From Trifolium pratense (taxonomy: Eukaryota; Streptophyta; Magnoliopsida; Fabales; Fabaceae), in NCBI RefSeq assembly GCF_020283565.1, contig NC_060059.1, forward strand, positions 11,353,501 through 11,417,500: a stretch of DNA of 64,000 bases, given 5' to 3'. This document shows, in pieces, positions 24,801 through 37,118 of the stretch. The position numbers and the translations under genes were made by a program. Below the pieces are notes generated by a model. That model ran no database searches. It was not told where the DNA came from and worked only from the letters and a program-made list of their open reading frames with translations. Within the stretch, counting starts at the first letter, position 1. Every line of letters begins with the position of its first letter.

Positions 24801-25410
24801 AGTATTACTAGGCATGGCAATGGGGCGGGACGGGGACGGGTTTTGCCCTCCCCAAACCCAAACCCAAACCCATAAAGTTTGGGTTTCCCCAAATCCATCC
24901 CAAATTCAAGCGGGGATAAAAATGATAACCCCAAACCCATACCCAACGGGGATCGGGTATCCCCATCGGGTTTCGGGTATCCCCATTACGCCTCTTTCTA
25001 CATGAATGTAGATTATATTTTAGTATTTTTTTATTAAAAAAAAAGTTAAATGTCCAAAATTATTTTCTCTCAACAATATTTTTTTAAATAAAGAAAAAAA
25101 AAATATAGAGAAAATGGTTTGTATAATACTTAAATTAAAATAAAAAATAAATATATGAACGTAATTTAAGAGATTGTTTAAGCGTTTCTAATTTAAAAGA
25201 GGTGAAATCTAATTTTTAGTATAAGCGGGGCGGGTTCGGGGACGAGTTCGGGATGTGTATCAATGTACCAATTACCCGTCCCAAACTCATCTTTTGAAAT
25301 CGGGGAAAACCCGAACCCAAACCCAATCAACTCGGGTTTTCCCCGTCAAAGCGGGTATGGTTTGGTTGGTACTCGCGGGTATGAGTTTTATTGCCATGTG
25401 TAACTATTAC
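24801..25410. mobile_element. hAT-type MITE, G/C-rich ends
   Basis: The 594-bp element at 24809-25402 starts TAGGCATGGCAAT and ends ATTGCCATGTGTA as imperfect inverted repeats. It is flanked by near-identical 8-bp repeats (AGTATTAC 24801-24808 and ACTATTAC 25403-25410, one mismatch). Its ends are rich in GGGG/CCCC motifs and CCCAAACCC repeats, while its centre is AT-rich. The open frames across it come from these repeats. It ends about 500 bp upstream of the TIR1 start codon. Confidence 0.8.
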
Positions 25411-25419
25411 TGATACCTT

Positions 25420-25748
25420 AATCTTACAAAAAAAAAAAAAAGCGGCCCCACTTGCAATTCATGATGAAACCATATAATTCAAATCATAAGATTCCCTTCC
25501 ACACACCATTACAATAGACATGATAACACCTCATCTAAAAAAACCACATCCTTATCGTTCATTTCTCTCAAATCTTCAACAATTAATCCAACGGTCCTAA
25601 CCAACCTCATCTCCACGCGTCACAACACTCTCCAATCACAGAAACCTCTTCCCATCACCTCACGACAACACCTATTTAACCCTAGTTACTTTCTAACCTC
25701 ACCACCGTGTATACATACAAACAAGTACAATCACAACACAAATTTCTT

Positions 25749-25750
<2 letters not shown>
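25420..25750 (+). promoter_or_regulatory. Proximal promoter region of the TIR1 gene
   Basis: This is the stretch between the hAT MITE and the CT-rich leader. A TATA-like CTATTTAACC lies at about 25671-25680, roughly 80 bp before the CT tract. The assignment as core promoter is inference from position. Confidence 0.45.

Positions 25751-25751
<1 letters not shown>

Positions 25752-25788
<37 letters not shown>
25752..25788 (+). repeat. (CT)n tract in the TIR1 5' leader
   Basis: An uninterrupted CT repeat of about 37 bp lies just upstream of the TIR1 coding region. CT-rich leaders are common near plant transcription starts. Its length should be polymorphic. Confidence 0.9.
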
Positions 25789-25791
<3 letters not shown>

Positions 25792-25808
25792 AACTCATCA
25801 CCTCATCA

Positions 25809-25826
25809 ATGGCATTTCAGATCTAA
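25809..25826 (+). promoter_or_regulatory. Short upstream ORF in the TIR1 leader
   Basis: ATG at 25809 is followed by four sense codons (MAFQI in total) and TAA at 25824-25826, 79 bp before the TIR1 ATG. If the transcript starts upstream of it, as the CT tract suggests, it is a minimal uORF that could lower translation. Confidence 0.45.
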
Positions 25827-25905
25827 CTCTATTCTTCTTTCGTACTTTACCACAATTTTTTCCATTTTCAATTGTAATTGTAATAATACAGAAAACGACG
25901 TCGTT

Positions 25906-28354
25906 ATGCAACGAGTAGCGTACTCTTTCCCCGAAGAAGTTCTCGAGCATGTGTTCTCATTCATTGAATCAACAACTGACAGAGGCTCGATCTCGTTGGT
26001 ATGTAAATCATGGTACGAGATCGAGCGGTGGTGTAGAAAGAGAATCTTCGTCGGAAACTGTTATGCGGTGAGTCCGGCGATGGTGATAAAACGGTTTCCG
26101 AAACTGAGATCTATAACACTGAAAGGGAAACCACACTTTGCTGACTTCAATTTAGTACCTGAAGGTTGGGGTGGTTATGTTTGTCCTTGGATCAAAGCTA
26201 TGGCTGTTGCTTATCCTTGTTTGGAAGAGATTAAGCTTAAGAGAATGATAATTAGTGATGATTGTTTGGATCTTATTGCTAAATCTTTTAAGAATTTCAC
26301 TGTTTTGGTTCTTACTTCTTGTGAAGGTTTCACTACTGATGGACTTGCTGCCATTGCTGCCAATTGCAGGTTCATTTACAGTTTCTCTTTTTCTCTCCCA
26401 TCTTTCTTCTTTTTATTTGTCATTTTTATTTATTTAGGACTGTTAAGTGAAATGAATTGTTCAGATTTTCACACTTGTACGGTTATGATATGGAAATGAT
26501 ATACAGATTTGGTATTCTGAGTTCTGACAGGTGAAATTATAATCTAGAATCTAAGATTATATTTGGTAATAATATACATTTTTTGTTTTTTTTTAATATG
26601 GACCGATTAGGAAATATTTAGACATTTTTAGAAATTATAAGGACTCACTATTAATTAAAAGAAATGTTTTCTGTCCTAAATGCTTTACTGAAAAACTTAA
26701 TAATTTATTTTAACAGGCTTTTTTAGAGATACTTTAATGTGAATGTGAATCTTAGTTTAATTTTTGTCTGATTTTTTGTATTATGAATGTTAGGGGTGTA
26801 TCTAAAATGTTAGACAAGTAAATGTAAATATTGGGTTATTGTTGATGTTGGTGTCAATGGCCTAGTGTCTAATTTCGAAGATTCAGTTTATGAACTAGTG
26901 TGACCCTTTAAGGTGTTATTAACTAATCTATTGGGTGTTTATGGGAATTGTAGGAATTTGAGGGAGTTGGACTTGCGGGAGAGTGAAGTGGAGGACATTT
27001 GTGGTCATTGGCTAAGTCATTTTCCTGATTCATACACATCATTGGTTTCTCTAAACATCTCTTGTTTAGCAAATGAGGTGAATTTTCCTGCACTAGAGCG
27101 CCTGGTTAGTAGGTGTCCTAACTTGCAGACTCTCCGCCTCAATCGTGCTGCGCCCCTTGATAAGCTTGCCAATCTTCTTCGTGGGGCTCCTCAGCTGGTT
27201 GAGTTAGGTACTGGAGCCTACACGAGCGAGATGCGGCCAGATGTCTTTTCAAACCTGACAACAGCATTTTCTGGGTGCAAGCAAATGAAGAGCTTGTCCG
27301 GCTTTTGGGATGTGCTCCCATCCTACCTTCCTGCAGCATATCCAGTATGCTCTAGACTCACTTCACTAAACTTGAGTTATGCTACAATCCAAAGCCCGGA
27401 TCTTATCAAGCTTGTTGGTCAATGCCAGAGTTTGCAGCGCTTATGGGTATGTATGGTTTATATAATATGTTCCATTAAAGCATGTTTATGTTTGTATGTT
27501 GGTTCACTGCAACAAAATTGCATTGTAAATGTATGCTGATTAAGGTTATTACTAATATGTAGGTGCTGGATTACATAGAAGATGCTGGCCTTGACATGCT
27601 TGCTGCAACGTGTAAGGACCTGAGGGAGTTGAGAGTGTTTCCTTCGGACCCATTTGGGTTGGAACTAAATGTAGCACTGACTGAGCAGGGCCTTGTTTCT
27701 GTGTCTGAAGGTTGTCCCAAGCTCCATTCAGTTCTATATTTTTGTCGTCAAATGACCAATGCGGCACTAAATATAATTGCTCGGAACAGGCCTAATATGA
27801 CTCGTTTTAGACTCTGTATTATTGAGCCTCGAACTCCTGACTATCTTACCCTTCAACCTTTGGATGCTGGTTTTGGAGCTATTGTCGAGCATTGTAAGGG
27901 CCTTCAGCGCCTTTCCCTTTCAGGGCTTCTTACTGACCGTGTTTTTGAGTATATTGGGACTCATGCTAAGAAGCTTGAGATGCTTTCTGTGGCTTTTGCT
28001 GGAGATAGTGATCTGGGACTCCATCATGTGCTGTCTGGGTGTGACAACCTTAGGAAGCTGGAGATCAGGGACTGCCCCTTTGGTGACAAAGCTCTTTTAG
28101 CCAACGCTGCAAAGTTGGAGACAATGCGATCCCTTTGGATGTCCTCTTGCTCAGTGAGTTTTGGAGCATGTAAACTGTTGGGACAGAAGTTGCCCAGGCT
28201 CAATGTTGAAGTCATTGATGAAAGAGGACCTCCAGATTCAAGGCCAGATAGCAGTCCTGTTGAGAAGCTATACATATACAGGACCATTTCTGGGCCTAGA
28301 TTGGACATGCCTGGTTATGTATGGACAATGGAAGATGATTCTTGCATATCTTGA
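25906..28354 (+). CDS. TIR1: TIR1-type F-box auxin receptor
   Basis: This is the nuclear auxin co-receptor and substrate-binding subunit of an SCF ubiquitin ligase; with auxin it binds Aux/IAA repressors and sends them for degradation. Exons are 25906-26369, 26954-27446 and 27563-28354, with GT-AG introns of 584 and 116 bp that keep frame, giving 582 residues (Arabidopsis TIR1 has 594). The F-box lies at about residues 7-45 ([10 protein letters not shown] through KSWYEIERW), followed by 18 or so leucine-rich repeats. Auxin-pocket residues are kept: R402 in MTRFRLC and S437 in RLSLSG, equivalent to R403 and S438 of Arabidopsis. The motif [17 protein letters not shown] and the N-terminal [11 protein letters not shown] place it in the TIR1 clade rather than AFB2/3. 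The C-terminal tail is shorter than in Arabidopsis, ending DDSCIS. A miR393 site lies in exon 3. The exon structure is inferred, not from transcripts. Confidence 0.97.
28118..28139 (+). promoter_or_regulatory. miR393 target site in TIR1 exon 3
   Basis: The 22-nt site pairs with miR393. Positions 28122-28139 are identical to the perfect complement over 18 nt (CAATGCGATCCCTTTGGA), and most mismatches are in the four nucleotides facing the miRNA 3' end. It lies in the MRSLWMSSC codons, where miR393 is known to cut TIR1/AFB transcripts and can start secondary siRNA production. Confidence 0.9.
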
Positions 28355-28700
28355 ATGACTGTGCTACTCAATAACGAAGAACATTTGATGAGTGACTTGT
28401 TGATGGCAGGTACATGCTCAACGTACCCTACAGTGAATTTAAACTGCTGACCGTCCTATGCTTCTGTTATGGTTGGTTGCTGAGCAAGGTACAGCAGAGG
28501 GTGGGTATACAGAAAGCTTGAGCTCCATTGCCATTCATTTTTAACTTTTGGCTGAGCTACTAGATAATCACGAATAAAACCGGAACTTTGTTGTTGTATG
28601 TGGACATGAGATTGAGTTGTTAAACTTGTTCAATTATTTATTTTTGTATTATTATCTTTCAATGACTTCTGCATAATTTATATGCATGATACTTTGGTCG
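28355..28700 (+). other. Probable TIR1 3' untranslated region
   Basis: The sequence follows the stop codon without a new gene. AATAAA-like text (GAATAAAACC) occurs near 28573-28582. The extent is inferred. Confidence 0.4.
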
Positions 28701-30090
28701 AGTATTAAGATATTGGTGGGGTCATTGTTATTATTGACCTATGCAAAGGAATAAAATCCATGTATTCTAGTACATCATCATTTATTTGCAATGTTGATGC
28801 ATCTCTCATGTAACTATGCAAGGTACAATTGGAATGGCTAAATGGGCCATCGCATCCCACCAGTAATCAATCAATAATTAATTAATGGAGTTTCCTTTTT
28901 ACTAATTGAAGTGGTAATTTTTCATTTGAAAATGCAAGATTTCTTTTCTTCTCTATTGTCTGTTGTTCTTGGAACTGCAATAAGGCTTCTTAGACTTTTT
29001 CTTTCTGGTTAGCGAGATTCGTTTAGGACTGTTACGTACCAAAATCGAATATCTTTGTATCATAGGGAACCAAAACTGGTTGTCGTATTTCACGGGAGCT
29101 TCAGCTTAAACAGTGGGTAAAAAACCAAACCCAACACAAGATGTGTCTTATAACCTCCCTGCAAATGGTATCTCTGGTGTTGTTTGAGTAGTACTCGTAC
29201 TAATCACTGTTATCAAAGAAAATGAATTTACTCCATCACAGTCATAGCAAGGGAAGTGTGGTAAATACCCTCTCTCTGGTGTGTTGACACTTGCTTTTCA
29301 TTCAATGTTTATTGGGGAAAGAGAGTCTCGACTGGTGAGCCACGTGACATTGGATGGTGTCCAGTACAGTACAGCTTTTTCTTTGATTCAATCTCAACTT
29401 CTACGATACTCACCCACCACCTGATATTCAGGCAAGTGAGACTGAGTGACCAAGTAATATAGTACTACATAGTATACTACTAATAATCAAAGAGAAGAAG
29501 TAACCCTTTATTTCTTCTATTCTTTTCTAGCTTCTCATGAGACAGCATAGCTACCGTATTCTGTTCAAAAAGTTTTACTATTAAATAGTATTTCTCATAA
29601 AAGTAAAACCACTAATTGGACCGTTAAGCTTTGTATATTAACCTCTAACTACCTAAAAAATCATCATAATTCCAACTTGATTGATGCCTTAGGTACATTT
29701 CTACTGCTACTAGGCTCATCTTACGTCCAATCACAGAGACATACTGTACAGTACAGAGTACTAGTAATTCATTTTTTGTTCTTTGAGTTTTTTTTTTTTG
29801 AATAAAAGTGCATTAACGGTTTTCAGCTCTAATTAAACTTAATACCTATAGTATAATGCCACATTGCTATGGCTAATTAAGGTAGAGCACTCCAAGGTCA
29901 AATGTAATTAATTGTCGGACAACGCCCTCGGATACTAGCAAAAACATCAATGACACATGATTTAATTTTCTAATTTACACATGATATTGTAATAATTTAT
30001 TTTGACTAAAATTATAGATGTTTATTCATCCAAATGATAGAATGCATCGTAGTCAAGTATAAATTCAATACCGCTAAAAATGAAAAGAAT
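28701..30090. other. Intergenic DNA
   Basis: No gene or bounded repeat is recognised. Confidence 0.5.
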
Positions 30091-30095
30091 GAGTC

Positions 30096-30222
30096 TCATA
30101 AGTGTAGCTCAAATGGTAGCTACTACAAATATTATTGGAGTGGGCGAGATTTGAACCTCAGATTTCATATTTTTTCACATTTAATTGTGTGAGAGTTTAA
30201 CCACTAGGTTACTTGACAAAAA
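30096..30222 (+). repeat. SINE-like repeat
   Basis: An A-box-like GTAGCTCAAATGGTAG (30105-30120) and a B-box-like GAGATTTGAACCTC (30147-30160) are spaced as in a tRNA-derived promoter. The tail GTTTAACCACTAGG resembles the same family. Confidence 0.5.
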
Positions 30223-30536
30223 TAAAATAAAATGAAAAGCATGAATATGCGAAATAAACATCCTAGTTAATAGTATAAAAAGACATACTCATCTTTACAA
30301 ATAATGTGATAATATCAAAGTAATCGGGATATAAGTCTGCAGATCTGCATCGTTGACGAACTTAATCATTGTGTGAATCAGTAGTTGGACGAAGTTGATT
30401 TGTCAATGCAATCAAACGAACACCACAACAAGACGAGAAAGAAAACAAACACCGTACACTGACGAGAAATCAAACAAACACCGCACGAAGACGAAAAATC
30501 AAACAACATAAGTGATTTCAAATAAACGGAAAAAAC

Positions 30537-31385
<849 letters not shown>

Positions 31386-31386
31386 T

Positions 31387-31575
31387 TACAGTATAAATTC
31401 TATTAATACTCGGTAAATTAATAAACTCTCTAAAATAATAAATTTGTCCGGTCCCGACTTGGGCCAATGTAAAAAATTGAAAAACTCGATAAAATAATAA
31501 GATAATAATTTTTCGGGAGATCCCTTTATAATTTTCGGTCCCAAGAAAATCATAAATTAATAATTCATAGAAACT
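31387..31575. mobile_element. Degenerate Emigrant-like MITE
   Basis: It starts TACAGTATAAATTC and carries the family's internal motifs (CGGTAAATTAATAA, a TCTCTAAAATAATAAAT stretch and GGTCCCGACTT). A clear right-hand end is missing. Confidence 0.45.
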
Positions 31576-31750
31576 GAAAAAAATATATTGAACACATTTG
31601 TTCCTCTTGTTTACATTTACTGTACTTCAAAAGTCATTATTGATTTCCAATGCATATGAACACAGTAGTTACTAATTTACGTTGAGTCTCAAGGTTCACT
31701 GCAACGTAATTCTAAGAGGCATAAACTAATTTGCCTTTTTGTTTGGTATT

Positions 31751-31874
31751 TACAGTATAATTACTTAAAAACTCTTTAAATTAATAATTATTAATTTATC
31801 GATAAATTAATAACTCTCTAAATTAATAAATTTTTCCGGTCCTGACATTATTAATTTAAAGAGTTTCTACTGTA
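31751..31874. mobile_element. Emigrant-like MITE (pogo/mariner group)
   Basis: The 120-bp element at 31753-31872 starts CAGTATAATTACTT and ends AAAGAGTTTCTACTG, with TA on both sides. The AAATTAATAA-rich body and CCGGTCCTGACATT text fit the Emigrant type. Confidence 0.7.
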
Positions 31875-33197
31875 TATTTAGGACTAAAGGGAGTAACTTG
31901 TACTCCAAGGGCACATATAAGGGAGATCCAAGTGTAAAATAGAGTAAGGAGTAAGGACTAAGGAGGGGGGAAAAATGAAGGTTAACAATACATACACTGT
32001 AGGGACATCCCCATTCCCCACCAACTTATCTGATAAAAATAGTATTAAAGAAAAAAGTGAAGAAATGAAGGAAAGGGTAAGATATGTCTGACTAGTAAAG
32101 AGAGATCGTTTCATTGGTTCATGATGGCCGCACGTTTTCATGTTCATGTTCATCATCATTTATATTCCTCTTATTATTATGGTCCTTTGATGATTAAATT
32201 CACTCTACTTCTCATACTCTGGTTAATTTTACTGTTGTTTAGCACACTCATTATTATATTACAGTGTTAAAATGGATGCTGTATGATTAAAAAGTTACAA
32301 TGATTCAAATGCAACTGCCCAAAGTTAATTATATCAGTTTTTTGCTTTGCAGTAGGTGGCCAGACATAACCTTTGCCTTTGGCATCAGCTTTAGAGATTC
32401 ATTCAACATGCTGTGAATTGAATCAATCTAATCTAATTAATTAAGCAGTCACAAATTATTTTTAAATTGTCCATAACATCACCGTGACTTAATTTGATCA
32501 TTGGTCACTAACTGTGCTATATATATTTAATCACATAATAACACAATCAGGGATATATTTGAGGGAGGGAGAAATAAGTTTAAAATTTGGGCTCCAAAAT
32601 AATTTTTTAAAGGCCCAACAAAAAATATATAGAAAATTCTTAGTTTTGTCTGTCGCTTATTCTCTCTTGGGGAACATATAATTGTATCAAGTATCAATTG
32701 TGAATTTTGGTACAATGATATTTGATATGATTGATAATTGATGAATTGATACAATGATATGTAAGTATTATTAATGATCAAATTCTCTATCGTATGAATT
32801 TCTTACTCATTTCAAGTATCAAATTCTGTGTCAATCCGCCTTCGTACTACTTTTTCATCACTACACGTATACAAATTTTTTTCTTCTTGCAATCTCGCGT
32901 TTAGAAATGGTGGTAGGAATTGTTTTGTAAAAGTATTTGGATATTAAATAAATAGTTTAATGTTTAATTTTTTTGAGAATTCAAATTTTTTATATTACAA
33001 TGTTAATTAGGGCCCAAATTCTAAATAATGCACGTTAGTTGAGTCAAAAATAAATAAATAAAATAATGCACGTTAGTTTGGGCCAACGCAAATTGCTGCA
33101 GAGTTAAGTTATGAATTTGGCCCATTAAACTATTTTAATTCAATTTAGCTGCCTCAAGAAAAAATTCAATTTAGTTAAGTTTTTTAGGTTATAGTTC
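31875..33197. other. Intergenic DNA
   Basis: No gene or bounded repeat is recognised. Short open frames here have no domain. Confidence 0.5.
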
Positions 33198-35181
33198 AGT
33201 TAAAGATATTTACTTTTTCATCCTATCGGTTACTCGCGCGTCCTATGCTTTTCCCATTTTATCCCTCCCCTACTTAAGACGCGGATATTGTAAAATGAGT
33301 AACTTTTGAGAAATTTCACCCTTGTCGTTCGTTACCTAAATCGCGGAACCGTCAGTGGTCTAAAGCACCTGCACCAGTCAAAGGAATGCCAAGTGGCCAA
33401 TTTTAATTGGCCCTTGGTGCGATAAAATTGCCTATAAATAGCCACCTTCAAAGAATTGCCGATAAAATTTCCCATACACAAATGGGACTGTCCTATACTG
33501 CTGAGCCACCATCATTTATTATTACTACTAGGGAGCTCGGTAGTTTACTAGGTAGTTTATTCAATACTAAGAGCAAGAAGATTCAGATGAAATATTCAAA
33601 TTGATGTAATTTTTGTGTCTATTATGCTAATAAAAAAAATATACTGTCTAATTTTTGTGTCTATTGGCAGGTGTTATATCATAAACTTTCTTTTGTTGGT
33701 GAGTGGTTGATAATTTATTTTTGTCTAAAAAAAATATCAACCTGTAATTTTATTGTCTAATGTAAGTTTATCATGTAGTGGTTTATGATGTAATTTTTTT
33801 TTGTCAAATGTAAGTTTATCGTGTAATTGTAATGGTTTAATATAATAAAAGTATAATTTGTTAATATTTTTTCTACTGTCTGTTTTTAGTTCTCCATCAA
33901 TTCTGCAACATAAATGGTAGTCCGCTACTTAGGTAGCAGACGATACGAGACCACAAACTAAAATATAAATTGTTACGATAGTGGGAAAGTTCGATAAAAA
34001 CAACGAAAAATTACATCGAGTGCGAATATCGTAAATTAAAAACATAACCTAAAATAAACATCAGATAAATGAGTTAATGACTTAATATTTTTTCTCCTAT
34101 ATGTTCTTAATTAAAGCATTCATTTTTTTTTTATTTGGTGTGAATGAATGAGTTAATGAGTGAATAAAACATCCACCCACCCCTATTTATACACGTTCTG
34201 GTGCGTTTAAGTCCACACAAATTCTGACCACCGTACATCCGCGACTTATGTCACGACCACTCTACGAATTGATTCCGCGACCTAAGTCGCGGTTGGTCGG
34301 TGGTCAAAATTTTTGTGATCTTTGATAACAGTCAATGGTCAAGGATGGTGAGGAGTTTTTATTGGACATTAAAGAGACTGTTTCCAATTTCGTCCAATGG
34401 GATTCAAGCAAGAATTATATAAATTCAAACCTTTGTTTTCATTTCTTCTCATTCTCATTTCTTCTCTCAAATTTTGTTTAAGTTTTGTGTTTTGTTATTG
34501 TACTTTTGTTGTTTTTAGGCGTTTACGACTTCAATGTCCGTCGCCGATTAATCATAATGATCTTACGCATGCATGTTCTTTCATGGCGGCGATTGAGATC
34601 ATTATGTTAATCGGCGAGGGACTTTTTGAGGCCTCTTAAGATCATTATGATTAATCGGAAGGGATCCAACCCGTTTATCTTTTTTACCCCAAAATGTGGA
34701 GGAGGTGGAGGAGGATGAGGTGGTGGTTCAGTAGGAGAAGGAAGAGGTGGTGGTTCATGCGGATTCGTTCACCTTAAGTTTGTGGTTGGGGAGGGTGTTA
34801 TAAAGTGGTTTATAACCCCCTCCAACAAGTTTGATCATTATGATTAATCGGTTTTTTCGTTTTGTATTTCTTTCAACTAATAAGTATGTAAGGAATCACA
34901 ATGTAATAATATGTTTTGTTTTGTAATGAAAATTTATCACTATTCTATTGATGTCTTTGCTTTTCTGTCAAATGTATGTCCGCTACCTAAGTCGTGGAGG
35001 GCAAAACGTAATAGGGTGCCATGGTAGGGTGTGCGCCCTCAGCTGGTAAACAAAATACACCTCCGTTACTTAAGCGATGGACAATATTCAATGACCTAAG
35101 GCACGAATAGGGGTACTCTGGTAATTTCATAAGGCGCGCCCCAGAATCAGTAGGGTGGCAAAAATAATTCTCTAAGTTAAA
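33198..35181. mobile_element. Candidate non-autonomous TIR transposon, about 2 kb
   Basis: The left end (from 33205, TACTTTTTCATCCTATCGG then CGCGCG) and the reverse complement of the right end (to 35174, TTATTTTTGCCACCCTAC then GGCGCGCC) look like diverged inverted repeats. AGTTAAA occurs directly outside both ends (33198-33204 and 35175-35181). The interior has several copies of a TAAGTCGCGG-type motif, a GGTGGTGG-rich patch (34695-34760) and a hairpin. No transposase is seen. The superfamily is uncertain; the 7-bp repeat could be the remnant of a longer duplication. Confidence 0.4.
34542..34616 (+). repeat. 75-bp hairpin with 22-nt arms
   Basis: Arms 34542-34563 and 34595-34616 are complementary except for one unpaired base, around a 31-bp loop. 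The arm motif GATCATTATGATTAATCGG recurs at about 34641 and 34834 without a partner. Size and arm length resemble a small RNA precursor, but this is geometry only. Confidence 0.6.
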
Positions 35182-35490
35182 TGCTTCTTGACCCCAAAAG
35201 TCCAAAACAACTGAGGATGCTTTTATATGTTTTTTTATATTATTATTAATTAAATAATTTTGTGATCAGTGTAACAACCGAGGGTAGGACTTATCATTTA
35301 AAACCATGACCTGAATCGAACTACCAAATCGAACCAAACCTAAAATAACCGAACCAAATCATAAATTTATGAATCGAACCAATAATTCAGGACAATTCAT
35401 TAACCGTGAACCGAACTGTTAATAACTAAACCAAACCGTTTGAACCGAACTGCATAATTTTATTTCTTTCGAGTTTTCACTTTTAACTAT

Positions 35491-35641
35491 TACTCCCCCC
35501 GGACACAAATATAAGCAAAAATGCATTTTTTAGATTCATTGAATAATTGATGTATCTGAACTATAATATAGTTAAAATATATCCAATATTCAATGAATCT
35601 AAAAAATACATTTTTACTTATATTCGTGTCCTGAGGGAGTA
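35491..35641. mobile_element. Stowaway-type MITE
   Basis: The 147-bp element at 35493-35639 starts CTCCCCCCGGACACAAATAT and ends ATATTCGTGTCCTGAGGGAG with TA on both sides. Its body is nearly palindromic around a central ATATAGTTAA stretch. Confidence 0.85.
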
Positions 35642-36304
35642 AGCAACTTTTCACTTTTCACGAACTGTTCTTAGCTCCAAAACACAAACCCTAGTTCCCA
35701 AAATCTAAAATCAAAACCAAAATCAAATCATCCCAAAAATGGAGATATAATTCCTAAATCGAACCATCCCTGTTCATTTCTTTGGGTATTGATTATGGGT
35801 TTCAGTTTGTTTGATTTCGGCGTCTCTCCACAACCTTTTGATTTCGGCGTTTGACTACTACAAGGTATTAACCTTCCATTTCGTTTGATTTTATGGGTTT
35901 CAGTTCGTGTGAGTTTGTGATTTTTGCTTGTGTTTTTTGTTTGTGATTTTTGCTTGTGATTTATGGGTTCTGTCACAATAGTTCTTTGGAAGCTACGTAA
36001 TAAAATGAACTCATCATCTTGTTTGCTCTGTGTTTACCTCTTTTGCTTTTGCTTGCAATTGCATTCATGAACTAATCAACTCATTCTTAGCTTTTGTAAT
36101 ATTGAAATATCATCAGTTTGACACTTTTGTTAATTTTGATTTTTTTATTAAACCGATGTCAGATAATATATTAGATTGGACAATGCCACATCCTGTTGAT
36201 GGGTCTGTTGAACATGAATCACATGATGATGAAACTGCTTGCCCCGCCCTTCTGAAGGAAAGAAGCGTAAAACTCAGTCTTCTGAAGACATTATTCCGAA
36301 ACAG
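35642..36304 (+). other. Possible transposon or gene remnant before the palindrome
   Basis: The region reads like a leader (CCCTAGTT text, T-rich stretch) followed by an open frame from 36030 into the palindrome. Around 36155-36300 the frame reads MSDNILDWTMPHPVDGS, and a second frame gives PSEGKKRKTQSSED, a basic Ser-rich stretch seen near the N-terminus of some hAT-type transposases. I do not recognise it securely. The frame change suggests a dead remnant. Confidence 0.25.
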
Positions 36305-37118
36305 GTTAGGCGGTCCGGTGGACCAGATAATGATGGTGAAAAAAAAAAATTTTTAATGTTATTAGAATTTAAACTTTGTACCTTTAATTTATAATATTAA
36401 AATCTTAATATTAATACTCAATTCAGTCCTTAATATAAGAGAAGATTTGTTTTTTCGAATTCATTGAGTTTATAATGTATGTAGTCTATAATATAGACCA
36501 AATATATAAGGGGAAGCGTAGGTAGTATTAAGAATCTTTAGTAAAAAAAAAAATTAAGAACCTTGTACGGTAACTTTTTATAAAAGTTTGTGCATTAGAT
36601 ACATTGGAAATTGAACAATTTGACTTTTTAAAGAATAATTACTTAATATGAAATCCTTAAAAAATGTCTCGGAGACACTCGTTACCAAGATCCTTCAATT
36701 TATGTATTTCCTATTTTTTATTTAAGATCTTCGTAACGAGTGTCTCCGGAACATTTTTTAAAGATTTCATATTAAGTAATTATTCTTTAAAAAGTCAAAT
36801 TGTTCAATTACCGATGTATCTGATGCACAAACTTTTATAAAAAGTTACTATTTAAGGTTCTTAATATTAATTTTTTTTACTAAAGGTTCTTAATACCACC
36901 TTCGTTTCCCCTTATGTATTTGATCTATATTATAAACTAGATATATTAGAAACTCAATGAATCTGAAAAAAAAAATCTCTTATATTAAGGACCGGATTGA
37001 GTATTAATGTTAAGAGTTTAATCTTATAAATTAATGGCACAAAGTTTAAATTCTAATAACATTAACGTTATTTTTTTTTGTTTTCACCATCAGTATCCGG
37101 TTCACTGAACCACCTAAC
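36305..37118. repeat. Large palindrome / foldback element, about 0.8 kb
   Basis: The left arm 36305-36694 and right arm 36723-37118 are inverted copies of each other with scattered differences, separated by about 28 bp. The outer ends read GTTAGGCGGTCCGGTGGACC on the left and, inverted, GTTAGGTGGTTCAGTGAACC on the right. Near the centre both arms contain GAGTGTCTCCGG, shared with the repeats at 39.8 and 52.1 kb. No target duplication is found. Confidence 0.85.

Noticed and set aside
24749..25005. Pro/Thr/Gln- and Gly-rich frames
   Set aside because: They are translation of the CCCAAACCC repeats in the hAT MITE.
36030..36356. 108-codon protein-coding gene
   Set aside because: The frame runs into the palindrome, the recognisable text changes frame, and no complete domain is present.
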